Shown here piece after piece: positions 1 through 6,218 of a stretch of 32,791 bases of DNA; the first letter of the stretch is position 1; the number at the start of each line of letters is the position of its first letter. The notes under the pieces were generated by a model that was given only the letters and a program-made list of their open reading frames with translations, ran no database searches and was not told the origin of the DNA. Made by a program: the position numbers and the translations under genes. Source of the DNA: a virus. The stretch lies in IMG/VR virus record IMGVR_UViG_3300035661_000220, positions 1 to 32,791 of that record; one strand, given 5' to 3'.

Positions 1-98
1 GAGTTCATTCCCCAATTTCCACCATTAGTGTTCATTGGGTTCAGAGGATCTTGAAAAGAGTTAAAGCCAGTATTGGCGGTGGTGCTAAATATAGACAT
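1..98 (-). CDS. Partial CDS, N-terminal 32 residues (possible tape measure or other virion protein)
   Basis: The gene runs off the left edge, and only about 32 N-terminal codons are present. It begins MSIFSTTANTGFNSF and is rich in Asn, Gly and Ser. Its ATG overlaps the stop codon of the upstream frame by one base (TAATG), so it is probably translationally coupled. It directly follows a candidate tail-assembly chaperone pair, a place where many phages carry the tape measure gene. That identity is positional inference only; nothing in these residues proves it. Confidence 0.6.
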   Translation of the reverse strand, partial: MSIFSTTANTGFNSFQDPLNPMNTNGGNWGMN

Positions 99-478
99 TA
101 GATATTCATTCCAGATACTACGTAGTTACCTCGATCATCCATCTTCATTGTAGGTCTTAAAGTGCTTATTCTAGCGTACTCCTCAAACATAGCTTCTTCC
201 TTGGAAGATATAGAAGGCTGAGCGGTTGATGCATCTACCGGATATCCTAGCTCTAGAGAGACGTAGTCATTCCATAAACTTGTTACTTTGTGTACTTGCT
301 CAGCAGTAGTAGAAGTACCCATGGCTATTTGAGCTATCAACCCATTAATCTTTAGCTTCTTAGTAGCCTCTTGAATTATGAACTTCTGAAGCACATAGTC
401 TTGAGGGGATCCTAAGCGAGGAACCTTCACCCCTGAGACGAATAGTTGTAATCTCCTATTCGCCCAAGGTTCATTTAA
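98..478 (-). CDS. Tail-assembly chaperone, frameshift extension (GT-like), 126 residues after the slip
   Basis: This frame stays open upstream of the only conventional start (a GTG at 430, with no well-placed ribosome binding site) as far as the A AAT TTT heptamer at 478-484. The extra codons read as ordinary protein (LNEPWANRRLQLFVSG, then VKVPRLGSPQDYV), so the true product is probably a -1 frameshift fusion with the upstream 181-residue protein, about 307 residues in all. This matches the G/GT chaperone arrangement upstream of tape measure genes in many phages. The C-terminus ends NYVVSGMNI. Function rests on architecture and neighbours, not on a recognised domain. The alternative is an independent GTG-start gene covering 98-430. 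Confidence 0.7.
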   Translation of the reverse strand, partial: LNEPWANRRLQLFVSGVKVPRLGSPQDYVLQKFIIQEATKKLKINGLIAQIAMGTSTTAEQVHKVTSLWNDYVSLELGYPVDASTAQPSISSKEEAMFEEYARISTLRPTMKMDDRGNYVVSGMNI

Positions 479-484
479 AAATTT
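439..484 (-). promoter_or_regulatory. Programmed -1 frameshift signal: slippery heptamer plus downstream hairpin
   Basis: On the minus strand the upstream frame ends GAA AAT TTT TAA. A AAT TTT (484 to 478) fits the X XXY YYZ slippery pattern, since both tRNAs can re-pair at AAA TTT after a -1 slip. A stop codon follows at once. Sixteen bases from the heptamer is a perfect 7-bp hairpin, CGAATAG (462-456) with CTATTCG (445-439), with a 10-nt loop. Slippery site, stop and stimulatory stem in this order are the usual parts of a frameshift cassette. Confidence 0.72.
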
Positions 485-1020
485 TCTTCACCTTCTCTAC
501 ATGCCATCTCTACTTTAGAATCGAAATTCGCTAGAGTATCAATTAGGACCGATACAATAAAAATAGGTAACTTATTAATAAACTTGTAAGTAGCTTCTTG
601 CCCTAAAGCACTTAGTTCTTTACCAGAGTAGTTTACTAAAGAGTAAGATAAGTTAAGCATTGCTTTATGTTCTTGCACAGTAGAGACTAGATTATAAGGA
701 GTGTTGTCTATCTCACGAGAGATCTTTAGTGTTTCTTCTGCAGATCTACTTCTAAGAGTTATAGGAAGTTTACCTTTAATAGTAGTTGTTTCCGTGTATT
801 CACCTTGAAATAACAGAGTGTCGAAAACTGCATATAGTTCCTCTTTAGTCCATTTAGGTTTAGCTTCTACTACACCAGTAGGTTCTACGGCTGGTGCAGC
901 GGGTGTTTCAACACCTGGCTCACTTGGAAGCTCTGCTTCTACAAAAGTAGCGGCTTTAGCAGCTTTACTCTTTGATACGTTTACTACAGGTACTTCGTCA
1001 AAACTGGTGTTATTAGACAT
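475..1020 (-). CDS. Putative tail-assembly chaperone (G-like), 181 residues
   Basis: The N-terminal 55 or so residues are a Pro/Ala/Val/Glu-rich, probably disordered tail. A compact domain starts near KPKWTKEEL and carries a beta-strand pair around GEYTETTTIKGKLPITLRS, a pattern I associate with phage tail or baseplate assembly chaperones. The ORF ends exactly on the slippery A AAT TTT TAA sequence, so most ribosomes should stop here and a minority continue into the 98-478 frame. It lies downstream of the terminase and upstream of a virion-protein fragment, all on the same strand. The call depends mainly on the frameshift arrangement. A T4 gp26/gp51-like baseplate chaperone is an alternative. 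Confidence 0.6.
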   Translation of the reverse strand: MSNNTSFDEVPVVNVSKSKAAKAATFVEAELPSEPGVETPAAPAVEPTGVVEAKPKWTKEELYAVFDTLLFQGEYTETTTIKGKLPITLRSRSAEETLKISREIDNTPYNLVSTVQEHKAMLNLSYSLVNYSGKELSALGQEATYKFINKLPIFIVSVLIDTLANFDSKVEMACREGEENF

Positions 1021-1060
1021 TTATTCTATTTCCTTATTAAGATTATTTTAGGCTATCGGG

Positions 1061-2497
1061 TTATTCGTCATCATGGTTGGTATATGTAAAATCGCCACGT
1101 AGAATCATTAACCCTATATTTGCAAATACTACACTATGAACCCAGTCATCAGAGCCATCATCATCTTTACGATATAGTCTCTTACCTGCTCTAGATTCTT
1201 CTTCGAACATACATAATGCATGATCCCAGTACTTGCCTGTTATTTCAAAACTAGGTGCTTCAAAAAACTTTCTACCTAATTTGAATTTCATTATAACAGA
1301 GTCTATGCAAGATGTCCTATCTGCTGCGTAATATCTACCATCCTTATCCCAACGCAGGGTGTTCTTTGCTGTAACGTAGTTAATAGATACTACTTTATCA
1401 TGGCCCAGTTTATTAGCCAACAACTCCCACTGAAGCTTACCGACTCCTCTGTCCATAGACATAATCTGGCAATTGAACTGAGTGTACAAGTCTGCTGCGC
1501 GTTTAACTTGATCGAGAATGTCAGTACCCTGAACTATCTCACTATGTAGTAAGTAAAGCTTACCCATGTAGTCTGAGCCAATAACAGAGAAGGCAGTAAA
1601 GGATTTAGTTGTTCCGGTCACAGACCAGTCACACCCAATCACTACCTGGTTTAAACCACGGTAGTCGGTTGGCCAGCAAGTGTCAAACTCTTTCTTGTCT
1701 GGGTTACAACAGTTGCGAGCTTCTGTTAGAGATAAGATTCTACCCCCACTACCTGAAGCAATGCCGAACACCTCATTACACAACTTAGGTAAAGAATAGT
1801 CTCTAATTTTTTCCTGTAAGTCAGCCCATTTGTTTGGAGCTACTCGAGAGCCAAAGATAATCTGAGGCATGTGAAAACCCATAGACTCATTAGAAGGTTT
1901 CATAGATACCCACTGTCCAGTAGTAATGTCTATTGGTTTAAAGCAGTGTGGGCAGGAAGGACCTAATTTAGAGGAAGAAATTAATAGACATGTTTCTAAG
2001 TCATGAGGGACGGCATACTTACCACAATGAGTACACTTGGTTACCCACTCATTTTGACAGCTACGTTTCCACAGCAAGTCTAAACTACCGCCTTCATTTT
2101 TTGCAGTACCAGTGAAGCGTTTGTATGCATAAGGAGAAGCTGCTAAAGTCTCTTGAAGAATAGGAATAGTATCTAAAGAGATGTCTTGAATCTCGTCCAT
2201 CAATAAGCTATCCGCGTTTACTCCTCGAACTCTATCTGCAGAAGCTTCTGTGTCAGCGTAGCCAAGATATATGATAGAGCCATTAGTAAAGCTCTTCTGG
2301 AATACGTTCTTCTTAGTAGAAGGATCTGTAAAGTGTTTCTTGATAAGCGGATTAGACATGTAAGGGTCTAGGTAGGCTGTCGAGAATCTCGAAGTCTGCC
2401 CACTCAAAGGTGCTATATACAATGTGTTAAAGTAATTCCGGATTATGCTCTGTGAAATAGAGGCACCGCCCATCATTACGGATTTGCCGATCAGCAA
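1061..2497 (-). CDS. terL: Terminase large subunit, main part (ATPase and nuclease)
   Basis: This is the motor that packages DNA into the prohead and cuts the concatemer. Visible motifs are: GKS of Walker A near residue 4; Walker B LLMDE at about 98-102; a CxxC pair (CTHCGK and CPHC) like a zinc ribbon; and nuclease acidic residues in VIGCDWS, SMDRG and DDWVHS. The open frame can start only at a TTG (2497) inside an inserted segment. The rest of the P-loop (AGRQ) is encoded upstream at 2549-2695 and separated by 60 nt with three in-frame stops. Without the insert the protein would be 524 residues, a normal TerL length. Identity is secure; how a functional protein is made is not. Confidence 0.92.
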   Translation of the reverse strand: MLIGKSVMMGGASISQSIIRNYFNTLYIAPLSGQTSRFSTAYLDPYMSNPLIKKHFTDPSTKKNVFQKSFTNGSIIYLGYADTEASADRVRGVNADSLLMDEIQDISLDTIPILQETLAASPYAYKRFTGTAKNEGGSLDLLWKRSCQNEWVTKCTHCGKYAVPHDLETCLLISSSKLGPSCPHCFKPIDITTGQWVSMKPSNESMGFHMPQIIFGSRVAPNKWADLQEKIRDYSLPKLCNEVFGIASGSGGRILSLTEARNCCNPDKKEFDTCWPTDYRGLNQVVIGCDWSVTGTTKSFTAFSVIGSDYMGKLYLLHSEIVQGTDILDQVKRAADLYTQFNCQIMSMDRGVGKLQWELLANKLGHDKVVSINYVTAKNTLRWDKDGRYYAADRTSCIDSVIMKFKLGRKFFEAPSFEITGKYWDHALCMFEEESRAGKRLYRKDDDGSDDWVHSVVFANIGLMILRGDFTYTNHDDE

Positions 2498-2551
2498 ATA
2501 TCACCCCCCCATCTTGCTCCAATTTCAGAAGACTAGACAGGGGGGTGACTA
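2492..2551 (-). other. 60-nt stop-containing hairpin insert within the terL Walker A codons
   Basis: On the minus strand the exact order is GCG GGG CGG CAG, then 60 nt, then ATC GGC AAA TCC. The insert is a multiple of three but contains in-frame TAG, TGA and TGA, and TAG is its first codon. Right after that TAG comes TCACCCCCC (2548-2540), which pairs perfectly over 9 bp with GGGGGGTGA (2509-2501). An outer CAG/CTG pairing brings the two junctions together. Removing the 60 nt gives AGRQIGKS, a consensus terminase P-loop. Candidates are a translational bypass element (compare T4 gene 60: take-off codon, UAG, hairpin), a tiny spliced intron, or an assembly artefact. Against simple bypassing, I see no matching take-off and landing codons in the right frame. 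Confidence 0.75.
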
Positions 2552-2695
2552 CTGCCGCCCCGCAACCAGCACTAGGCTTTTAGGAGTTATATCATACACT
2601 GGAATAAAAGGTTCATATCCGTTAAAGGATAAAGGCTTACCTTTTAATCGTAGAATTGATTTAGCAAAGTCTGAAGGCTTAATATCAAATTTCAT
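2549..2695 (-). CDS. terL: Terminase large subunit, N-terminal fragment (48 residues)
   Basis: The ATG at 2695 has a good ribosome binding site (AAGGA about 8 nt upstream). It encodes 48 residues starting MKFDIKPSDFAKSIL and ending LVLVAGRQ, followed immediately by TAG. The ending is the first half of a terminase Walker A (AGRQ), in the same frame as the GKS that resumes 60 nt later. N-terminal stretches of this kind (a short helix, then FxxYxP and VLVxxRQ) precede the P-loop in many TerL proteins. On its own the fragment could not bind ATP, so it must be joined to the 1061-2491 part or the gene is broken. Confidence 0.85.
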   Translation of the reverse strand: MKFDIKPSDFAKSILRLKGKPLSFNGYEPFIPVYDITPKSLVLVAGRQ

Positions 2696-2714
2696 TTAGT
2701 ATTCCTTGTTAAGT

Positions 2715-2736
2715 AAAAGCCGTAGGCTTTTTTATT
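2715..2736. terminator. Symmetrical terminator hairpin between terL and the plus-strand cassette
   Basis: AAAAGCC (2715-2721) and GGCTTTT (2725-2731) form a perfect 7-bp stem with a GTA loop, followed by more T residues on the plus strand. The A/T flanks let it work in either direction. It sits 20 nt upstream of the terL start codon, so minus-strand transcripts entering terL must cross it. Confidence 0.6.
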
Positions 2737-2778
2737 AGTAGTAGTAGTTTAACACGTTTCAATAAAAGCGATTCTATT

Positions 2779-2788
2779 GGTATAAATA
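2779..2788 (+). promoter_or_regulatory. Candidate phage promoter, GGTATAAATA
   Basis: TATAAATA at 2781-2788 matches the T4 late promoter consensus and has no obvious -35 box. GG precedes it, as at four other sites here (13202, 15859, 27418, 27909), each upstream of a plus-strand module. It would start RNA near 2794, at the first base of the structured leader. Confidence 0.55.
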
Positions 2789-2791
2789 ATA

Positions 2792-2886
2792 TAGACAGAT
2801 ATGTTAGCTATTGATTGCCGTGTGGCTCATATAATCTATAGATTATTTTTTCGTTAAGCGAAACAAACTCTGTCTAATTTTTTTTA
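2792..2886 (+). ncRNA. Candidate structured leader RNA or attenuator ahead of the Ubl-like gene
   Basis: TAGACAGA (2792-2799) pairs perfectly with TCTGTCTA (2869-2876), closing a domain of about 85 nt and followed by eight T residues (2878-2885). Inside are a 16-nt perfect palindrome, ATAATCTATAGATTAT (2831-2846), a TTTCG/CGAAA hairpin (2849-2863) and a GCC/GGC pair near 2817-2825. The outer stem starts where RNA from the 2779 promoter should begin. It may be a regulatory leader, an attenuator or a small RNA. The 7-8-bp closing stem recalls a tRNA, but there is no T-loop or anticodon arm. Confidence 0.45.
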
Positions 2887-2921
2887 TCGATACTAAAAAT
2901 TTTAACTTTTAAGGAAATAAT

Positions 2922-3197
2922 ATGTCATCAGTTGCAATATCAACAACAGAATTTACAGTAACCAGCACCGGTCAAGATTTCTCTATCCCAGGCGATTGGA
3001 CTCCAGCTCAGATCGTTAACATGTATGGTACAACCATTCCTGGTTTGGGTAACATGGATTCTACCGCTGAAGTAGATGGCTCTACTCGTAAAATCACCTT
3101 CCGTCCTAAGACAGGTACTAAAGGTGCTCGTTTACTTAAGACTGGTGTAAAAGGTGCTAGTTTATTTAAGCGTGTTGTGAATTTCTTAATTGGCTAA
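2922..3197 (+). CDS. PRTRC system protein C-like, putative ubiquitin-like modifier (91 residues)
   Basis: The core matches what I know of PRTRC protein C: a short beta-rich start, DWTPAQIVNMYG followed by a PGL motif (family: PEEVRxxYxxxYPEL), then RKITFRPKTGTKG (family ending YTFxxxxGTKG). Family members usually end at about GTKG. This one has some 25 further residues in which GTKGARLLKT is repeated as GVKGASLFKR, and the chain ends in a glycine. With E2-, JAB- and E1-like genes downstream, a modifier role is a reasonable inference. The start has an AAGGA site 8 nt upstream and follows a structured leader. A terminator separates it from the enzymes, so it may be made in excess. Confidence 0.72.
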   Translation: MSSVAISTTEFTVTSTGQDFSIPGDWTPAQIVNMYGTTIPGLGNMDSTAEVDGSTRKITFRPKTGTKGARLLKTGVKGASLFKRVVNFLIG

Positions 3198-3221
3198 TAA
3201 CTAGCTAGTCTAGTTGTTGTT

Positions 3222-3252
3222 GAAGCAGGGGTTTAACTCTCCTGCTTTTTTT
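3222..3252 (+). terminator. Terminator or attenuator between the Ubl-like gene and its enzymes
   Basis: AGCAGG (3224-3229) pairs with CCTGCT (3241-3246), extended by G-T and G-C pairs, then TTTTTTT. No new GGTATAA promoter with usable spacing follows before the next gene, so read-through probably supplies the downstream genes at a lower level. Confidence 0.75.
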
Positions 3253-3281
3253 AGTTTACAAATAAATAAGGGTATAGGATT

Positions 3282-3956
3282 ATGTCCAATGATCTTGAGT
3301 CTGCCATAGAGACGTTAAATAGTTATGAAGGAATGTCTAACAAGCTAGTGCACATCAAGGCTATTGGACATAACGCCTGTATAAAGTCTCTTTGTAAGTA
3401 TTCTAATTTCAAGCTTAAAGAGCTAGGTCTGGTAACTGCCGGCTATAGTAAGACTATAGACTTATATCGCCCTATAGGCAATCTAAGAACGTTATGGCAA
3501 ATTATTTCTCGTAATCTCAGAGTTAGAATTCCATATCTAGCACCTATGGAGGCAGAGTTTGTTAAAGTGCGTAATGATTACGTAAGTCTTCGTCCTCATC
3601 CAAGCCCTAGAGTTGAAAGATACCTGCGTATGATGGGTAGAAAGTTAAGTACGCTTACAAATGGTACCTACGAGCTTATTAGTAGGTATGACTCTGAGAT
3701 GGATCGAGAAATTTGGATATTAAGGTATTGTGACATAGTACCTTCTAAGGCTAACAGAATCTATGCTTTTAGTATTTTAGAAATGCTAGAGGATATGCTT
3801 CAGGTTCTAGCCACTCTTCATAGAGAGATGTGCATAAGAGACGATATTCTTCCAGATAACTTCTTCCTTAGAGAGGAGGGTGTGCAGCCTGTGGAAGTGG
3901 TACCCGTCCAACCAGTAATCGAAACCGTCACTATACTAGGAGATATAAATGAGTGA
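3282..3956 (+). CDS. Unknown protein of the PRTRC-like cassette (224 residues)
   Basis: I do not recognise a family. The protein is mostly predicted helical and basic in the middle (MGRKLSTL, RYLRMM). It has scattered Cys residues not arranged as a zinc site, and a short Pro/Val-rich tail (PVEVVPVQPVIE) after an acidic helix. It overlaps the next gene by 8 nt, so the two are translationally coupled. In plasmid PRTRC cassettes, proteins named E and F occupy comparable positions, but I cannot match this sequence to them. It is most likely an accessory subunit of the conjugation cassette. Confidence 0.75.
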   Translation: MSNDLESAIETLNSYEGMSNKLVHIKAIGHNACIKSLCKYSNFKLKELGLVTAGYSKTIDLYRPIGNLRTLWQIISRNLRVRIPYLAPMEAEFVKVRNDYVSLRPHPSPRVERYLRMMGRKLSTLTNGTYELISRYDSEMDREIWILRYCDIVPSKANRIYAFSILEMLEDMLQVLATLHREMCIRDDILPDNFFLREEGVQPVEVVPVQPVIETVTILGDINE

Positions 3957-4215
3957 GCAGGCAGATAAAATTAATATTTTAGATTTCTTGAATCTAAACG
4001 TTGAGACCCTACCTGATGTGTATGAGTCAGGTATGGCTAAATTAAAACTTGCTTTTGAGGTCCCTACTAACTCAAAAGAGCTTACTCAAATCTTTGAACT
4101 ATTCACAAAATATTTTGATGCTAGAGATAGTATTAGAGCTCCTAATCCAAAAGTAATAAGTGATGCAGCCAAGAGAATGCCTCACTTCCAATCCACCGTA
4201 GACTTTTATATTTAA
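3949..4215 (+). CDS. Small unknown protein of the PRTRC-like cassette (88 residues)
   Basis: This is an acidic, mainly helical 88-residue protein with no recognisable motif. It starts within the end of the preceding gene (ATGAGTGA overlap) and is followed 11 nt later by the E2-like gene, which has an AGGAAAT site. The tight packing indicates an operon with the Ubl/E2/JAB/E1 genes. Its size allows a small adaptor or a second modifier-like protein, but it ends in FYI with no terminal glycine, so a modifier role is not supported. Confidence 0.72.
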   Translation: MSEQADKINILDFLNLNVETLPDVYESGMAKLKLAFEVPTNSKELTQIFELFTKYFDARDSIRAPNPKVISDAAKRMPHFQSTVDFYI

Positions 4216-4226
4216 TAGGAAATTAA

Positions 4227-4874
4227 ATGGCACAGAATTTTATAATGCATTCCACGCATGTGGAGTTTGAAACGCCTACTGGTCTAATGAAAGCTTTATC
4301 TTTTGCAGACTTTAAATGCTTAATAGACAAAGCAGTCGAAGCTACTGAAGTAGAAGAGCCTATTTTGTTACCAAGCAATTGCTACTTAATCAGTAGGGCA
4401 GGAGATAATATGAAGCTGTCTTGCTATTACCCTGCTGCTATACGAGAGATTGAGTTTATTAGACGCGTAGACGGAAAGCCTAAAAAACACACGATACCCT
4501 TCCCTAACATGATTCTTAACTTCCTACTAACTAAGTCTGCAGACAAGTGGATTGTTAAAAGTGTCTATTACTACTGTACGGATAAGAAGTTATCTCAGTT
4601 ACCTCTTCGTGCTGTTACTACACAAGACGAAGGTGTTTGGAATAGCCCAATGCCTAACACGTTCGGGGATGCTCATATGTGCTACGGTAGAAACTCCATG
4701 CCTTCAGGATTTGTTGATAACTTCCGAGGCTTGGATTGGTATTTCTCGTTTCTATTCTCAACACCTTTTAATAGTGACCTGAGTATCAGCTGTGTAAAAG
4801 GTACACAGCCTGCAGATTGGATTAATGAGTTATCAGGTATGACAGAGTTTCCATACGCCAGACTAGGTAAGTAA
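4227..4874 (+). CDS. PRTRC system protein B-like (prokaryotic E2-like), 215 residues
   Basis: PRTRC protein B is described as a divergent prokaryotic E2-like fold. The matching signature here is a hydrophobic strand region, IPFPNMILNFLL (90-101), another strand, KWIVKSVYYYC (107-117), and then PMPNTFGDAHMCYG (141-154). The last resembles the family pattern 'P-x-x-N-x-x-x-D/G-x-x-C-x-G', in which the Cys (C152 here) is the candidate catalytic thiol. The protein lies between a small coupled gene and a JAMM peptidase, followed by an E1-like gene, the expected company for an E2. The family call is fairly good; actual thioester chemistry is inferred. Confidence 0.7.
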   Translation: MAQNFIMHSTHVEFETPTGLMKALSFADFKCLIDKAVEATEVEEPILLPSNCYLISRAGDNMKLSCYYPAAIREIEFIRRVDGKPKKHTIPFPNMILNFLLTKSADKWIVKSVYYYCTDKKLSQLPLRAVTTQDEGVWNSPMPNTFGDAHMCYGRNSMPSGFVDNFRGLDWYFSFLFSTPFNSDLSISCVKGTQPADWINELSGMTEFPYARLGK

Positions 4875-4935
4875 CATTCTTAGTCGTTGTTATTAGTTAT
4901 TATTCAATATTGTTAAATTAGAGGAGGATTCCTAA

Positions 4936-6216
4936 ATGAAAGAATTAGTTAAATTTATATCTTGTGTTGTTACCCCAGATGAGTTTGAAGAAGTCAAAGC
5001 TTCAGGAGCATGGTCAGAAATCTATATTAAAGATGGTCTTAACTTCTTCAAATACACGAAGCTTCGAGGCGGTCGTCATGTTACAGTAAAAGTACCAGCT
5101 ATTCCTGGATTGGTTAATAGTGCAGATTCTATTAAAGAAGACATTAACTTCCTTCCTGCTGGAAAGATTCCTGCAACTTTACTTCATGACATCATTGCTT
5201 TCTTTAAAGATGTTATGAGTACAACTAAGCAAGACGTTGAAGCTATGGCTCACATCCTGTGGAATGCTACTGATGGTTACCACATCGCAGTACCTAATCA
5301 AACAATCAGTAAGGCTGCGGTTAGTTATGGGAATGACCATATTAAAGAAGGCGATATAATCGTATTAGATATTCACAGCCATAACACTATGGGCGCATTC
5401 TTTTCTGGAACAGATAACGCAGATGATCGTAACGGTATTTACTACTCAGGAGTAGTCGGTAAATTAAACATGCTAACTCCTGAGTTAGTATGGCGCTTCA
5501 ATATTGGTGCAGAAAAACGCACTGCTTCAGTAACAGACATCTTTGAAGTAGAAGTTCTAGGCAAGTCTAAACCAGAATGGTTAAGCCAAGTCAAGATTCG
5601 TACTGCTCCTGCAGTTCCTCCGTTCAACCCTAATTTAAACTCTGGTGCTCACGATTGGGTAAATAAGTATAAAGGTCCTAATACTCCAGGTGTTCAAGGC
5701 GCTCCAAGATTACCTTCTACCAACATGCGTGATGGGTTTGATAACTTCATGGGTTTTGGTGCTGATGACCTAGGCCCGGCCTTTGCTTTCAGTAGTGGAA
5801 CCAATGATCTGTTCTCACAAGGAACTGACAACTCTTCCCTAGGTCGTATCTCTAAGAAAGAGCGTAAAGCTATTCAGCGGGGAGAAGGTGTATGGCGCAA
5901 TGGTAAGTTCGTGCCTACTACTAATGTGACCCCTATTACTAGCCGTAGTTATAATGAAACTTACGTAGCTGGGCCTTTGGATATGGACGGTCTTGAAGGT
6001 ATTGTCAGTATGGGGGATATGGGTTATACAGAGTCAGAAGATAGCGTCATGATGAATTCTCTTATGAGTGAGGACATTGCAGACGCAATAGGAACCATCG
6101 AAGATGTATTAGAAGATTTAGAAGGAGCAGATGTAGAAATACTTACGCTAATGCGTAAAATGTATGCCATGCTCTCTGGAGCTGGTCAAGCCAAAATAGC
6201 CACTGAAGGAATCTAA
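4936..6216 (+). CDS. JAB/JAMM metallopeptidase, PRTRC system protein A-like (426 residues)
   Basis: The JAMM signature is complete: H147-S-H149, seven residues, then S157-G-T-D160 (HxHx7SxxD), preceded by the strand DIIVLDI. JAMM enzymes use zinc to cut isopeptide or peptide bonds next to ubiquitin-like proteins. In these cassettes the enzyme may trim the modifier or remove conjugates. The N-terminal 140 residues are longer than a minimal JAB domain, as in PRTRC protein A. The C-terminal 200 residues are a Gly/Asn/Ser-rich low-complexity stretch plus an acidic helical end, an extension I do not recognise. The start has a strong AGAGGAGG site, and the stop is 2 nt from the E1-like start. Confidence 0.82.
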   Translation: MKELVKFISCVVTPDEFEEVKASGAWSEIYIKDGLNFFKYTKLRGGRHVTVKVPAIPGLVNSADSIKEDINFLPAGKIPATLLHDIIAFFKDVMSTTKQDVEAMAHILWNATDGYHIAVPNQTISKAAVSYGNDHIKEGDIIVLDIHSHNTMGAFFSGTDNADDRNGIYYSGVVGKLNMLTPELVWRFNIGAEKRTASVTDIFEVEVLGKSKPEWLSQVKIRTAPAVPPFNPNLNSGAHDWVNKYKGPNTPGVQGAPRLPSTNMRDGFDNFMGFGADDLGPAFAFSSGTNDLFSQGTDNSSLGRISKKERKAIQRGEGVWRNGKFVPTTNVTPITSRSYNETYVAGPLDMDGLEGIVSMGDMGYTESEDSVMMNSLMSEDIADAIGTIEDVLEDLEGADVEILTLMRKMYAMLSGAGQAKIATEGI

Positions 6217-6218
6217 AT

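Noticed and set aside
2445-2699. 84-codon plus-strand ORF across the terL insert
   Set aside because: It covers both terL flanks in antisense and owes its openness to terL codons. It has no ribosome binding site, and the hairpin insert explains the region better.
2792-2876. tRNA-like gene
   Set aside because: The closing stem is 7-8 bp, but no TTCRA T-loop, no anticodon stem and no D-arm motif are present, and the length fits poorly.
3271-3280. GGTATAGGAT as a sixth promoter box
   Set aside because: It lies only a few bases before the ATG of 3282 and most likely serves as that gene's ribosome binding region.
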